From an uncultured Clostridia bacterium (GTDB lineage Bacteria; Bacillota; Clostridia; Christensenellales; Aristaeellaceae): a stretch of DNA of 7,895 bases. This document shows positions 1-5,959 of this stretch, piece by piece. The position numbers and the translations under genes are program-made. The notes under the pieces are model-generated. The model had not been told where the DNA came from. It made no database searches and was given only the letters and a program-made list of their open reading frames with translations. Position 1 is the stretch's first letter. The number at the start of each line of letters is the position of its first letter. The stretch covers positions 1-7,895 of the forward strand of contig CAMMGP010000044.1 in assembly GCA_946496415.1 (NCBI GenBank). Direction: 5' to 3'.

Positions 1-92
1 AGGAGATCGCCAAATTGGATGTGGTGAGCATGACGCCCATCGACGCCCTCAACAAACTCTTTGAACTCAACGAAAAGGCGCGCCGCGTCTAA
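1..92 (+). CDS. mutS: DNA mismatch repair protein MutS, C-terminal end (partial)
   Basis: Only the last 29 codons and the stop (TAA at 90-92) are in the window; the reading frame begins at base 3 and the gene enters from the left edge. The tail reads as the conserved MutS ending, with MTPIDALNKLFEL followed by a short basic end (EKARRV). This matches the C-terminal helix found at the end of bacterial MutS proteins, where the pattern is (D/T)P-x-x-ALN-x-L-x-EL. MutS recognises mispaired bases and recruits MutL. The position two genes upstream of mutL on the same strand strongly supports the call. Nothing can be said about the mismatch-binding or ATPase domains, which lie outside the window. 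Confidence 0.88.
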   Translation, partial: EIAKLDVVSMTPIDALNKLFELNEKARRV

Positions 93-116
93 ACTGGAAA
101 AGGGGGAAAGCGGCCG

Positions 117-671
117 ATGTGGGATACAACCGTAGCGCACTTTTCTCTGGCCATGCGCGTCGATTCTCTGGAGGATCTGCCCTTTTTTGCCGTTCCGGAA
201 CGCTATGGCTGGCGCTTTTATCAGCCGGGCGACGAGTTTTTCTGGGCGCGGATCGAAACTTCCGCCGGAGAGTTTAAGCGTCCCGAGGAGGGGATGGCGC
301 GCTTTGCGCGCGCTTTCGCCGCAGGCGGACGCCTTGAAGAGCGCATGTTTTTCCTTACGGACGGCGGCGTTCCCTTTGCAACCGCCACCGCCTGGCACCG
401 GAGCGATACGGAAGGATTGTTGTGCTGGGTGAGCGTCGATGCCGCACACCAGGGGCAGGGGCTCTCCAAAGCCATCGTTTCCCTGGCGATGCGGCGTTTG
501 CGAGGCTTCGGCTATCGCTCCGCCTATCTGACCACGCAGACGGAGAGTTGGCTGGCCATCCGCCTTTACCATCGCTTTGGCTTTCGGCCTGTCCTGCGCT
601 CTAAGGAAGAGCGCGCCGGCTGGAAGATTGTTTCCGAAAAGTCCGGGATTGATTTTCTGCAATATATTTGA
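117..671 (+). CDS. GNAT family N-acetyltransferase
   Basis: A 184-aa protein with the GNAT fold signature in its C-terminal half. Residues 104-117 give the beta-strand and pyrophosphate-binding loop of motif A (WVSVDAAHQGQGLS; Q112-G113-Q114-G115, with S117 where Gly or Ala is usual). It is followed by helix SKAIVSLAMRRL and the motif B segment around 143-158 (ESWLAIRLYHRFGFRP), where the conserved Tyr/Phe region contacts acetyl-CoA. The N-terminal half (29-60) has the pattern RYGWRFYQPGDEFFW-x-x-I, seen in several Firmicutes GNAT proteins. The substrate cannot be predicted. ATG at 117 is preceded by a purine-rich site (AGGGGGAAAG, 101-110) at good spacing; M13 is an alternative without better support. 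It lies 24 bp after mutS and 18 bp before mutL, so it probably shares their transcript. No signal peptide or membrane segment is seen. Confidence 0.88.
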   Translation: MWDTTVAHFSLAMRVDSLEDLPFFAVPERYGWRFYQPGDEFFWARIETSAGEFKRPEEGMARFARAFAAGGRLEERMFFLTDGGVPFATATAWHRSDTEGLLCWVSVDAAHQGQGLSKAIVSLAMRRLRGFGYRSAYLTTQTESWLAIRLYHRFGFRPVLRSKEERAGWKIVSEKSGIDFLQYI

Positions 672-689
672 GGGAGAAGGGAGTTTTCC

Positions 690-2651
690 ATGCCCATACG
701 CATACTCGACGCTGCCACTGTCGGGCGCATCGCCGCCGGCGAAGTTGTAGAAAGGCCCGCGTCCGTAGTCAAGGAACTGGTGGAGAACTCGCTGGATGCC
801 GGCGCGACCTCCGTGACCGTAGAGATCCGCGAAGGCGGTATCGGTTATTTGCGCGTCACGGATAATGGCTGCGGCATCGAGCCGGGACAGGTGCGTCTGG
901 CCTTTGAGAACCACGCCACGTCCAAACTCTCCAACGCCGCGCAACTCGACGATATTCGCACGCTCGGCTTTCGCGGCGAGGCGCTGCCGTCTATCGCCGC
1001 CGTCGCCCGCGTGGAGATGACCACCCGGGCGAAAGAGCAGGATGCCGGCGCGCGCCTGATCGTCGAAGGCGGACAAAATATGAGCGTTCGCGAGGTCGGT
1101 TGCCCGGAAGGAACGACCGTCATCATGCGCGATCTGTTTTTCAACATCCCCGTGCGTCGGGCTTTTCTCAAAAAGCCGCAATATGAAGGCGCGCTCGTCA
1201 ACGATACGGTGGCGCGGATGATCCTCGGCAATCCCGATATATCCTTCCGCTTCATCAACAACGTCCGCACGATCTACCACAGCTTTGGCGACGGCGATCT
1301 GCGCCATGCCGTCTTCGCCGTCTATGGCCGTGAGACTGCGGAAAGCATGCTCGAAGTCGACCGCTACGAGGGAAGCATACGCATTCGCGGGCTGATCGGC
1401 GTGGGGGAACAGGCCAAGGCTACGCGCGCACATGAGGCCTTTTTCATCAATGGCCGCTCCGTGCGCTGTCCGCTGCTTTCCCAGGCGCTGGAGAGTGTTT
1501 GCCGCGAACGCGTCACCATTGGCATGTACCCAATGTGCGCGCTGCATCTTACGCTGTCGCCATCCAGCGTCGATGTCAACGTCCATCCCAACAAACTGGA
1601 AGTCCGCTTCCGCGACGAGGTGGGGACGCGCGTCGCCGTGGAGACCATGCTCCGCGAGGCCCTTCAGGGCGGTTCGATGTTGCGCCTCAAAGCGGAAAAA
1701 CCCGCCGTCATCGAACCTGTGCGCACGGTCGAACAGGTGCCGCTTCCGGATGGAAAAGAGAACACACAAAAAAGTACCCAAGTCTTGAATGCGACGACCG
1801 AAGTCTTAAACGAAAAGATCGAAGTTCAAAATAAAAGAACCGAAGTCTTGAATGATAAAAAGGGGATTGGACAAGATTTCGACGCGCTGATCTCCGCTGA
1901 GAGAAAGCGCATAGGGCTTGAAAACGGCGATTGGAATTTGCGCGAATCGCTTGTGCCCGCCGCGCCGCCGTCCAGGACCTCCAAGCCTTCCGTCGAGTCC
2001 CCAGGGCCCCGTCCGGAGCAAGCGCAGGGCCAGGGCGCACCCGCCCCCAAACCTGAGCAACTGCAGCTTCCACAGGAACGTCCGCCATACCGCGTTATTG
2101 GCGTGCTCTTCAAGACCTACATACTGCTCGAATGCGAGGACGCCTTTTTGCTCATCGATCAGCATGCCGCGCACGAGCGCCTGCGCTACGACGCGCTGGC
2201 CAAGGCGGTCGAAGAGGGCGTCGCTTCCCAGCGCCTGCTCACGCCGCAGATCGTGCGCGTGTCGGCGCGGGAAATGGCTTTGGTCGAAGAAAATATGGAT
2301 GCGCTTTCCGCCGCGGGCTACGATATTTCACCCATCGGCGAGCGCGATCTGCAGATTCGCGCCGTGCCGCACATCAATGGCCATGCCGAAACGACGCCCC
2401 GCTTCATGGACGTCATCGACGCGCTTTCCGGCCTCGGTTCCGCAGCGCTGGAAGCGCGGCGCGACGAGATACTGCAAAGGGCCTGCAAGGGCGCGGTCAA
2501 GGCCGGGGATGCGTTGAGTCCATCCGAGATCGAGGCGCTGCTTGCGCAAATGGAGGCCTCCGGCGCGCCGCCGACCTGTCCGCACGGCAGGCCGGTGATC
2601 AAGACGTTTTCCCGCCGGGAGATCGAGCGCATGTTCCGCCGCATCCAGTAA
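690..2651 (+). CDS. mutL: DNA mismatch repair protein MutL (endonuclease type)
   Basis: 653 aa, complete. The N-terminal GHKL ATPase carries all expected motifs: ELVENSLDAGA (29-39; E29 catalytic position, N33 for Mg), DNGCGI (58-63), HATSKL (75-80) and TLGFRGEAL (91-99). A low-complexity linker (about 335-466, rich in Pro, Gln and Glu) holds four 7-residue repeats at 363-390. The C-terminal dimerisation/nuclease domain starts near 468. It has the metal motif DQHAAHERLRYD (490-501), a beta-clamp type QRLLTP (514-519), ACKGAVKA (598-605) and the zinc motif CPHGRP (630-635). These mark a nicking MutL rather than the E. coli type. The last acidic residue of DQHA-x2-E-x4-E is Asp501 instead of Glu. 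MutL couples MutS mismatch recognition to strand incision in the cytoplasm. The start is set by AGAAGGGAG just upstream. It sits 18 bp after the GNAT gene and 12 bp before miaA. Confidence 0.98.
   Translation: MPIRILDAATVGRIAAGEVVERPASVVKELVENSLDAGATSVTVEIREGGIGYLRVTDNGCGIEPGQVRLAFENHATSKLSNAAQLDDIRTLGFRGEALPSIAAVARVEMTTRAKEQDAGARLIVEGGQNMSVREVGCPEGTTVIMRDLFFNIPVRRAFLKKPQYEGALVNDTVARMILGNPDISFRFINNVRTIYHSFGDGDLRHAVFAVYGRETAESMLEVDRYEGSIRIRGLIGVGEQAKATRAHEAFFINGRSVRCPLLSQALESVCRERVTIGMYPMCALHLTLSPSSVDVNVHPNKLEVRFRDEVGTRVAVETMLREALQGGSMLRLKAEKPAVIEPVRTVEQVPLPDGKENTQKSTQVLNATTEVLNEKIEVQNKRTEVLNDKKGIGQDFDALISAERKRIGLENGDWNLRESLVPAAPPSRTSKPSVESPGPRPEQAQGQGAPAPKPEQLQLPQERPPYRVIGVLFKTYILLECEDAFLLIDQHAAHERLRYDALAKAVEEGVASQRLLTPQIVRVSAREMALVEENMDALSAAGYDISPIGERDLQIRAVPHINGHAETTPRFMDVIDALSGLGSAALEARRDEILQRACKGAVKAGDALSPSEIEALLAQMEASGAPPTCPHGRPVIKTFSRREIERMFRRIQ
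1776..1859 (+). repeat. Four in-frame 21-bp tandem repeats in the mutL linker
   Basis: Four consecutive 21-bp units (1776-1796, 1797-1817, 1818-1838, 1839-1859) encode TQVLNAT, TEVLNEK, IEVQNKR and TEVLNDK. Units 2 and 4 agree at about 17 of 21 bases and units 1 and 4 at about 16. The block is much more A+T-rich than the rest of mutL and uses AAA, GAA, AAT and TTA codons that are uncommon nearby. Because the unit is a multiple of three, gain or loss of a copy keeps the frame. It lies in the flexible linker between the ATPase and C-terminal domains, where length changes should be tolerated. Confidence 0.85.
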
Positions 2652-2663
2652 GGGGGGATTGCC

Positions 2664-3611
2664 TTGACTCGGCCTTTGCTTCCGGTCGTCGCCGGGCCGA
2701 CGGCTTCGGGAAAGACCGCCGTTGCCGTCGCGCTCGCCCTGAGCGCGGGCGGAGAGGTCGTCTCCGCCGATTCCATGCAGATCTATCGCGGCATGGACAT
2801 ACTCACGGCCATGCCCACACCGGAGGAGATGCGCGGCGTCCCGCATCACATGCTCGGCGTCTTTTCGCCCCGCGAAAAATGCAGCGCCGCGGCCTACCGC
2901 GAACGGGCGCTTGTCTGCATCGAAAAGATCCGGGGGCGCGGACGCCTGCCCATCGTCTGCGGCGGCACGGGGCTCTATATCAACGCTTTGACGCGCCCTC
3001 TTGGCTTTGCCGCGCAGGGCGACGAGGCCATCCGCGATGAATTGACGGGCATTGCCGAAGGCCCGAACGGCAGGGCGCGTTTGCACGCGATGCTCGAATC
3101 CGTCGATCCGGAGAGCGCCGCCCGCTTGCACCCCAACGACGTGCGCCGCGTAGTGCGCGCATTGGAGATCTTTCGCCTTACCGGCCGCACGCAGACGGAA
3201 CAGGCCGCCCTTGACGCGCAGCGCGGCGACGGCCCCTTTGCCGAGCGTATCTACGCGCTGGACTGGCCGCGCGATGTTCTCTATGCGCGGATCGACCGCC
3301 GCGTAGAGGCAATGCTAAGCGCGGGGCTCGTCGAAGAAGTGCAACGTTTGATGCGGAACGAAAACGAGTACACCACCGCCGCGCAGGCCATCGGCTACAA
3401 GGAGATCGCCGCGGCGCTGCGCGGAGAATGTGCGCTTGCGGAAGCTGTCGAAACGCTCAAACAGGCAACGCGCAACTATGCCAAGCGCCAACTCACCTGG
3501 TTCCGCCGCGACGCGCGCGTGCATTGGGTGCCCGCGCAGAATCGCACGGCCGAGGAAATCGCCGCGGACATCCACAAGGATATTCTTAAAGATACAGAGG
3601 TACAGAGATGA
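2664..3611 (+). CDS. miaA: tRNA dimethylallyltransferase MiaA
   Basis: 315 aa, the usual length. MiaA transfers a dimethylallyl group to N6 of A37 in tRNAs reading codons that begin with U, the first step toward ms2i6A. Visible motifs: P-loop GPTASGKT (11-18), SADSMQIYRGMD (34-45, with the catalytic-region Asp36), PHHMLGV, CGGTGLYINAL, RRVVRALEIFRLTGRTQ, QAIGYKEI and, near the C-terminus, RNYAKRQLTWFRRD, the tRNA-binding helix. After GMDI the usual GTAK is LTAM here. The start is TTG at 2664: the P-loop must begin within the first dozen residues, and a strong GGGGGG site (2652-2657) lies 6 nt upstream, with no suitable ATG nearby. It lies 12 bp after mutL, a very common linkage. Its stop overlaps the next start (ATGA at 3608-3611), implying translational coupling. 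Confidence 0.97.
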   Translation: MTRPLLPVVAGPTASGKTAVAVALALSAGGEVVSADSMQIYRGMDILTAMPTPEEMRGVPHHMLGVFSPREKCSAAAYRERALVCIEKIRGRGRLPIVCGGTGLYINALTRPLGFAAQGDEAIRDELTGIAEGPNGRARLHAMLESVDPESAARLHPNDVRRVVRALEIFRLTGRTQTEQAALDAQRGDGPFAERIYALDWPRDVLYARIDRRVEAMLSAGLVEEVQRLMRNENEYTTAAQAIGYKEIAAALRGECALAEAVETLKQATRNYAKRQLTWFRRDARVHWVPAQNRTAEEIAADIHKDILKDTEVQR

Positions 3612-4876
3612 TGAACATTCAGCTTCCCGATATCCCCGCGCCAGTGGCGGCGTTGGTGGCGCGCGCTGAGGTAGACTGCCGGCCGGCTTTTGCGCGCGTG
3701 GAGGAGATTGAGCGCGTCAATACGCGCCGCGTGGTGCGCGCCTTCCAGGAGCATCGCGTGGCCGCGCGCCACTTCGCGCCCACGACCGGTTACGGCTATG
3801 ATGACATTGGCCGCGATACGCTCTCCAAACTCTTTGCTGCCGTTATGGAAACGGAAGACGCGCTCGTGCGGCCGCAGATCGCCTCGGGTACGCACGCTCT
3901 GGCGCTGTGCCTCTATGGCGTTCTTCGCCCGGGCGACGAGATGCTGGCGGCGTCGGGCAAGCCATACGATACGCTGGAGGAAGTCATCGGCCTCACGGGG
4001 GAGGCGGGAAACGGCTCCCTGCGCGACTTCGGCATCGGCTACCGCGAAGTTTCGCTGCGCGCGGACGGCGGCATCGACATAGACAGCGTGCTTTCACAAC
4101 TTGCGCCCTCTGTCAAGCTGGTGCTCATACAGCGCTCGCGCGGCTATGACTGGCGGCCTTCGCTGTCTGTCGGGCAGATCGACGCGGCCATCGAGGCCAT
4201 CCACAGCGCGCGCCCGGACGTGTGCGTAATGGTGGATGACTGCTACGGTGAGTTTACCGATGTGCGCGAACCGCGCGCCGACCTGCTGGCCGGTTCTCTG
4301 ATCAAAAATCCCGGCGGGGGACTGGCCCCGACCGGCGGCTATATCGCGGGCAAGCGCGCCTTTGTGGAAAAGGTGGCGTGCCGCCTGACGTCTCCGGGTA
4401 TCGGCGCGGAGGTCGGTTCCTATGCTGGCAGTTATCAACCCTTCTATCAGGGGCTCTTCCTCGCGCCGCACACCGTCGCCCAGGCGGTCAAAAGCGCCAT
4501 TCTTGCCGCGCGCGCCTTTGAACTTCTAGGGTTTGCCGTCAATCCCGCCTGGGACGCGCCGCGAAACGACGTCATCGAGGCCATTCGCTTTGACGACGCG
4601 GATAAACTGATCGCCTTCTGTCAGGCCATCCAGATGTGTTCGCCGGTGGATGCCGAAGCGGTTCCCGAGCCGTGGGATATGCCGGGCTATCAGGATCCCG
4701 TCATCATGGCGGCGGGCACGTTCGTATCCGGCGCTTCCATCGAGTTGAGCGCCGACGCGCCCATACGCGCGCCCTACATCGGCTATTTGCAGGGCGCGCT
4801 GACATACGCCCATGGCCGCCTGGGCGTGGAAGGCGCCATCGCCCGGCTTTTGCAAAAGGGCCTCATTTCGCTGTAA
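3608..4876 (+). CDS. ynbB: YnbB-type PLP-dependent protein (methionine gamma-lyase / 'aluminium resistance' family)
   Basis: 422 aa, full length for the family. This is a fold-type I PLP protein. The Schiff-base lysine is K233 in GSLIKNPGGGLAPTGGYIAGK, and the cofactor-ring Asp is probably D210 in MVDDCYGEF, followed by REP. The pattern is that of Bacillus subtilis YnbB and relatives, annotated as methionine gamma-lyase family or aluminium resistance proteins; the true substrate is not settled. In many Firmicutes the order is miaA-hfq-(hflX)-ynbB; here hfq and hflX are absent between miaA and this gene. ATG at 3608 overlaps the miaA stop by 4 bp, and the adjacent ATG at 3611 is an equally possible start (MMNIQ versus MNIQ). 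A purine-rich stretch (AGAGGTACAGAG) lies upstream. No membrane segment is seen. It is the last gene of the plus-strand run and is followed by a hairpin. Confidence 0.93.
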   Translation: MMNIQLPDIPAPVAALVARAEVDCRPAFARVEEIERVNTRRVVRAFQEHRVAARHFAPTTGYGYDDIGRDTLSKLFAAVMETEDALVRPQIASGTHALALCLYGVLRPGDEMLAASGKPYDTLEEVIGLTGEAGNGSLRDFGIGYREVSLRADGGIDIDSVLSQLAPSVKLVLIQRSRGYDWRPSLSVGQIDAAIEAIHSARPDVCVMVDDCYGEFTDVREPRADLLAGSLIKNPGGGLAPTGGYIAGKRAFVEKVACRLTSPGIGAEVGSYAGSYQPFYQGLFLAPHTVAQAVKSAILAARAFELLGFAVNPAWDAPRNDVIEAIRFDDADKLIAFCQAIQMCSPVDAEAVPEPWDMPGYQDPVIMAAGTFVSGASIELSADAPIRAPYIGYLQGALTYAHGRLGVEGAIARLLQKGLISL

Positions 4877-4892
4877 GCATACAGGCAGACAA

Positions 4893-4928
4893 CGCCCCGC
4901 TTTCCCAACGCCGTGGGGAAGCGGGGCG
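4893..4928. terminator. GC-rich hairpin between convergent ynbB and lexA
   Basis: A 14-bp stem pairs CGCCCCGCTTTCCC (4893-4906) with GGGGAAGCGGGGCG (4915-4928), with one G-T wobble and an 8-nt loop. It lies 16 bp after the ynbB stop and 16 bp after the lexA stop on the other strand. There is no clean T-tract on either side. The minus-strand flank (TTGTCTGCCTGT) is slightly better than the plus-strand flank. It probably ends both transcripts, but efficient intrinsic termination is uncertain. Confidence 0.7.
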
Positions 4929-4944
4929 AATCATAAAAGGGGTG

Positions 4945-5544
4945 CTAGAAACGCCGCACGAGCGCCACGAGTTTGCCGCGCACATCCGCGTGGTCGACGA
5001 TGATAGGCGCCATGGCGTGGTTTTCCGGTTGCAGGCGCACATGGCCGTCTTCGTAAAAAATGCGTTTGAGCGTAGCTTCATCGTCGATGAGCGCAACGAC
5101 GATGTCGCCGTTCTCCGCCTGTTCCTGGCTGTGTACCACGACGATGTCGCCATCCAGTATGCCCGCCTCGATCATGCTTTCGCCCTGCACGCGCAGCGCG
5201 AACAGATCCGCTTCCTGCGCGGCGAGGTCGTTGGGGATGATGAGGTAATCCTCGATGTTCTCAATCGCCAAAATGGGTTGACCGGCCGTCACCTTGCCGA
5301 CCAATGGCACGCTGCGGCCGCGCGAGAGCGGGCTGTCCAACAGTTCCAGCGCCCGGGGCTTGGTGGCGTCGCGGCGAATGACGCCCTGTTTCTCCAGTTG
5401 CGTAAGATGCATATGCACAGATGATGTCGAGCGCAGTCCCACCGCGGCGCATATCTCGCGCACGGAAGGGGGATAGCCCTTCGTCTCGATCTCGCTGCGG
5501 ATGAAATCCAATATCTTTTGCTGGTTCTGTCCGGAAGAACGCAT
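4945..5544 (-). CDS. lexA: SOS regulator LexA, self-cleaving repressor
   Basis: 199 aa, normal length. An N-terminal winged helix-turn-helix (about 1-66) includes KGYPPSVREICAAVGLRS, the family's recognition region. The C-terminal S24-type protease domain has cleavage site Ala87-Gly88 (GKVTAGQP), nucleophile Ser123 (GESMIEAGILDGD) and general base Lys160 (ATLKRIF). These match E. coli Ala84-Gly85, Ser119 and Lys156. LexA represses SOS genes and cleaves itself when bound to RecA filaments. The ATG at 5542-5544 has GGAGG (5556-5560) 11 nt upstream; an ATG at 5564 is out of frame. The promoter overlaps a LexA box, so autoregulation is expected. It converges on ynbB and diverges from the cysteine-rich gene. 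The residues needed for repression and cleavage all appear intact. Confidence 0.98.
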   Translation of the reverse strand: MRSSGQNQQKILDFIRSEIETKGYPPSVREICAAVGLRSTSSVHMHLTQLEKQGVIRRDATKPRALELLDSPLSRGRSVPLVGKVTAGQPILAIENIEDYLIIPNDLAAQEADLFALRVQGESMIEAGILDGDIVVVHSQEQAENGDIVVALIDDEATLKRIFYEDGHVRLQPENHAMAPIIVDHADVRGKLVALVRRF

Positions 5545-5582
5545 GGCGGCAAAATCCTCCGCATCTTTTGAATTCTGCCTCT

Positions 5583-5610
5583 ATTATAGCATAATTTGCC
5601 GCGTTTGCAA
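5583..5610 (-). promoter_or_regulatory. lexA sigma-A type promoter
   Basis: On the minus strand a perfect -10 TATAAT (5583-5588) is preceded by TGC, an extended -10. A -35 element TTGCAA (5605-5610) lies 16 bp upstream. The predicted start of transcription is near 5576, giving a leader of about 30 nt with GGAGG at 5556-5560. The -35 overlaps the LexA box. Confidence 0.82.
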
Positions 5611-5621
5611 ACATTTGTTCG
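5608..5621. promoter_or_regulatory. LexA operator (Gram-positive SOS box)
   Basis: CAAACATTTGTTCG fits the Firmicutes SOS-box consensus CGAACRNRYGTTYG at 12 of 14 positions, with the core AAC-N4-GTT intact. The symmetry extends to 16 bp (5607-5622, GC-AAAC/GTTC-GC) with one mismatch. It covers the -35 region of lexA, so bound LexA would block its own promoter. It is about 110 bp from the divergent gene's -10, so control of that gene is less certain. Confidence 0.82.
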
Positions 5622-5630
5622 CATAAAGTC

Positions 5631-5642
5631 CTGAAATTTCAG
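5631..5642. repeat. Perfect 12-bp palindrome CTGAAATTTCAG
   Basis: A perfect 12-bp inverted repeat lies in the lexA/cysteine-protein intergenic region, 9 bp beyond the LexA box. It does not match the LexA consensus. It could be a site for another dimeric regulator or may be chance in this locally A+T-rich stretch. Confidence 0.45.
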
Positions 5643-5709
5643 AAGTTTTCCTTGAGTTAACATTTCTGGCGGCACTTCGCAGAGCGAACCGCTTCGCACG
5701 CAAACGGGC

Positions 5710-5738
5710 TTGCGCGCGGCGAATGTGTGCTGTATAAT
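5710..5738 (+). promoter_or_regulatory. Promoter of the cysteine-rich small gene
   Basis: A perfect -10 TATAAT (5733-5738) has a weak -35 TTGCGC (5710-5715) exactly 17 bp upstream. The predicted transcription start is near 5745, so the leader would be only about 13-15 nt and begin inside the Shine-Dalgarno AAGGAGG (5744-5750). Confidence 0.72.
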
Positions 5739-5758
5739 AGGGGAAGGAGGCGCTGCAT

Positions 5759-5959
5759 ATGCCTAAATATTGCGTGCTGGAGGACGACAAACTCTGCACA
5801 AACTGCGGCCGCTGCAACATGTGCGACCTGGACCCCGAAAAAGTATGTGATAACTGCATGCGCTGTTTGCAACGCAGCAAGGCGGACTATGCCGAGATTA
5901 TGATTGACGCGGTTTATACGACGGAGGAAGTGCCGGAAGAGGACGCGGAATCGCTGTAA
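5759..5959 (+). CDS. Small cysteine-rich protein, probable metal or Fe-S binding
   Basis: 66 aa with eight cysteines (5, 13, 16, 19, 22, 30, 33, 36), spaced C-x7-C-x2-C-x2-C-x2-C-x7-C-x2-C-x2-C. Two parts look duplicated: LCTNCGRC (12-19) and VCDNCMRC (29-36), 17 residues apart. The C-terminal third is acidic (TTEEVPEEDAESL). The CxxC clusters suggest zinc or an iron-sulfur cluster, though the pattern is not that of a standard ferredoxin (no CxxCxxCxxxCP). There is no signal peptide or membrane segment, so it should be cytoplasmic. A clear promoter and an AAGGAGG site 8 nt before the ATG support a real gene. It is divergent from lexA and 236 bp upstream of the recombinase. I do not recognise a named family and assign no function; a metal-responsive regulator or metal-storage role is only a guess. 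Confidence 0.85.
   Translation: MPKYCVLEDDKLCTNCGRCNMCDLDPEKVCDNCMRCLQRSKADYAEIMIDAVYTTEEVPEEDAESL

Noticed and set aside
2132..3040. Plus-strand open frame of 302 codons across the mutL/miaA junction
   Set aside because: It is out of frame with both confirmed genes and extremely Arg/Ala-rich, typical of a shadow frame.
2328..3131. Long minus-strand open frame of 267 codons antisense to mutL and miaA
   Set aside because: It lies wholly within two well-identified genes; long antisense frames are expected in GC-rich coding DNA. The product resembles no protein family I know.
4636..5424. Plus-strand open frame of 262 codons over the end of ynbB and antisense to lexA
   Set aside because: It spans the terminator hairpin and overlaps two clear genes; composition is that of a reverse-complement shadow.
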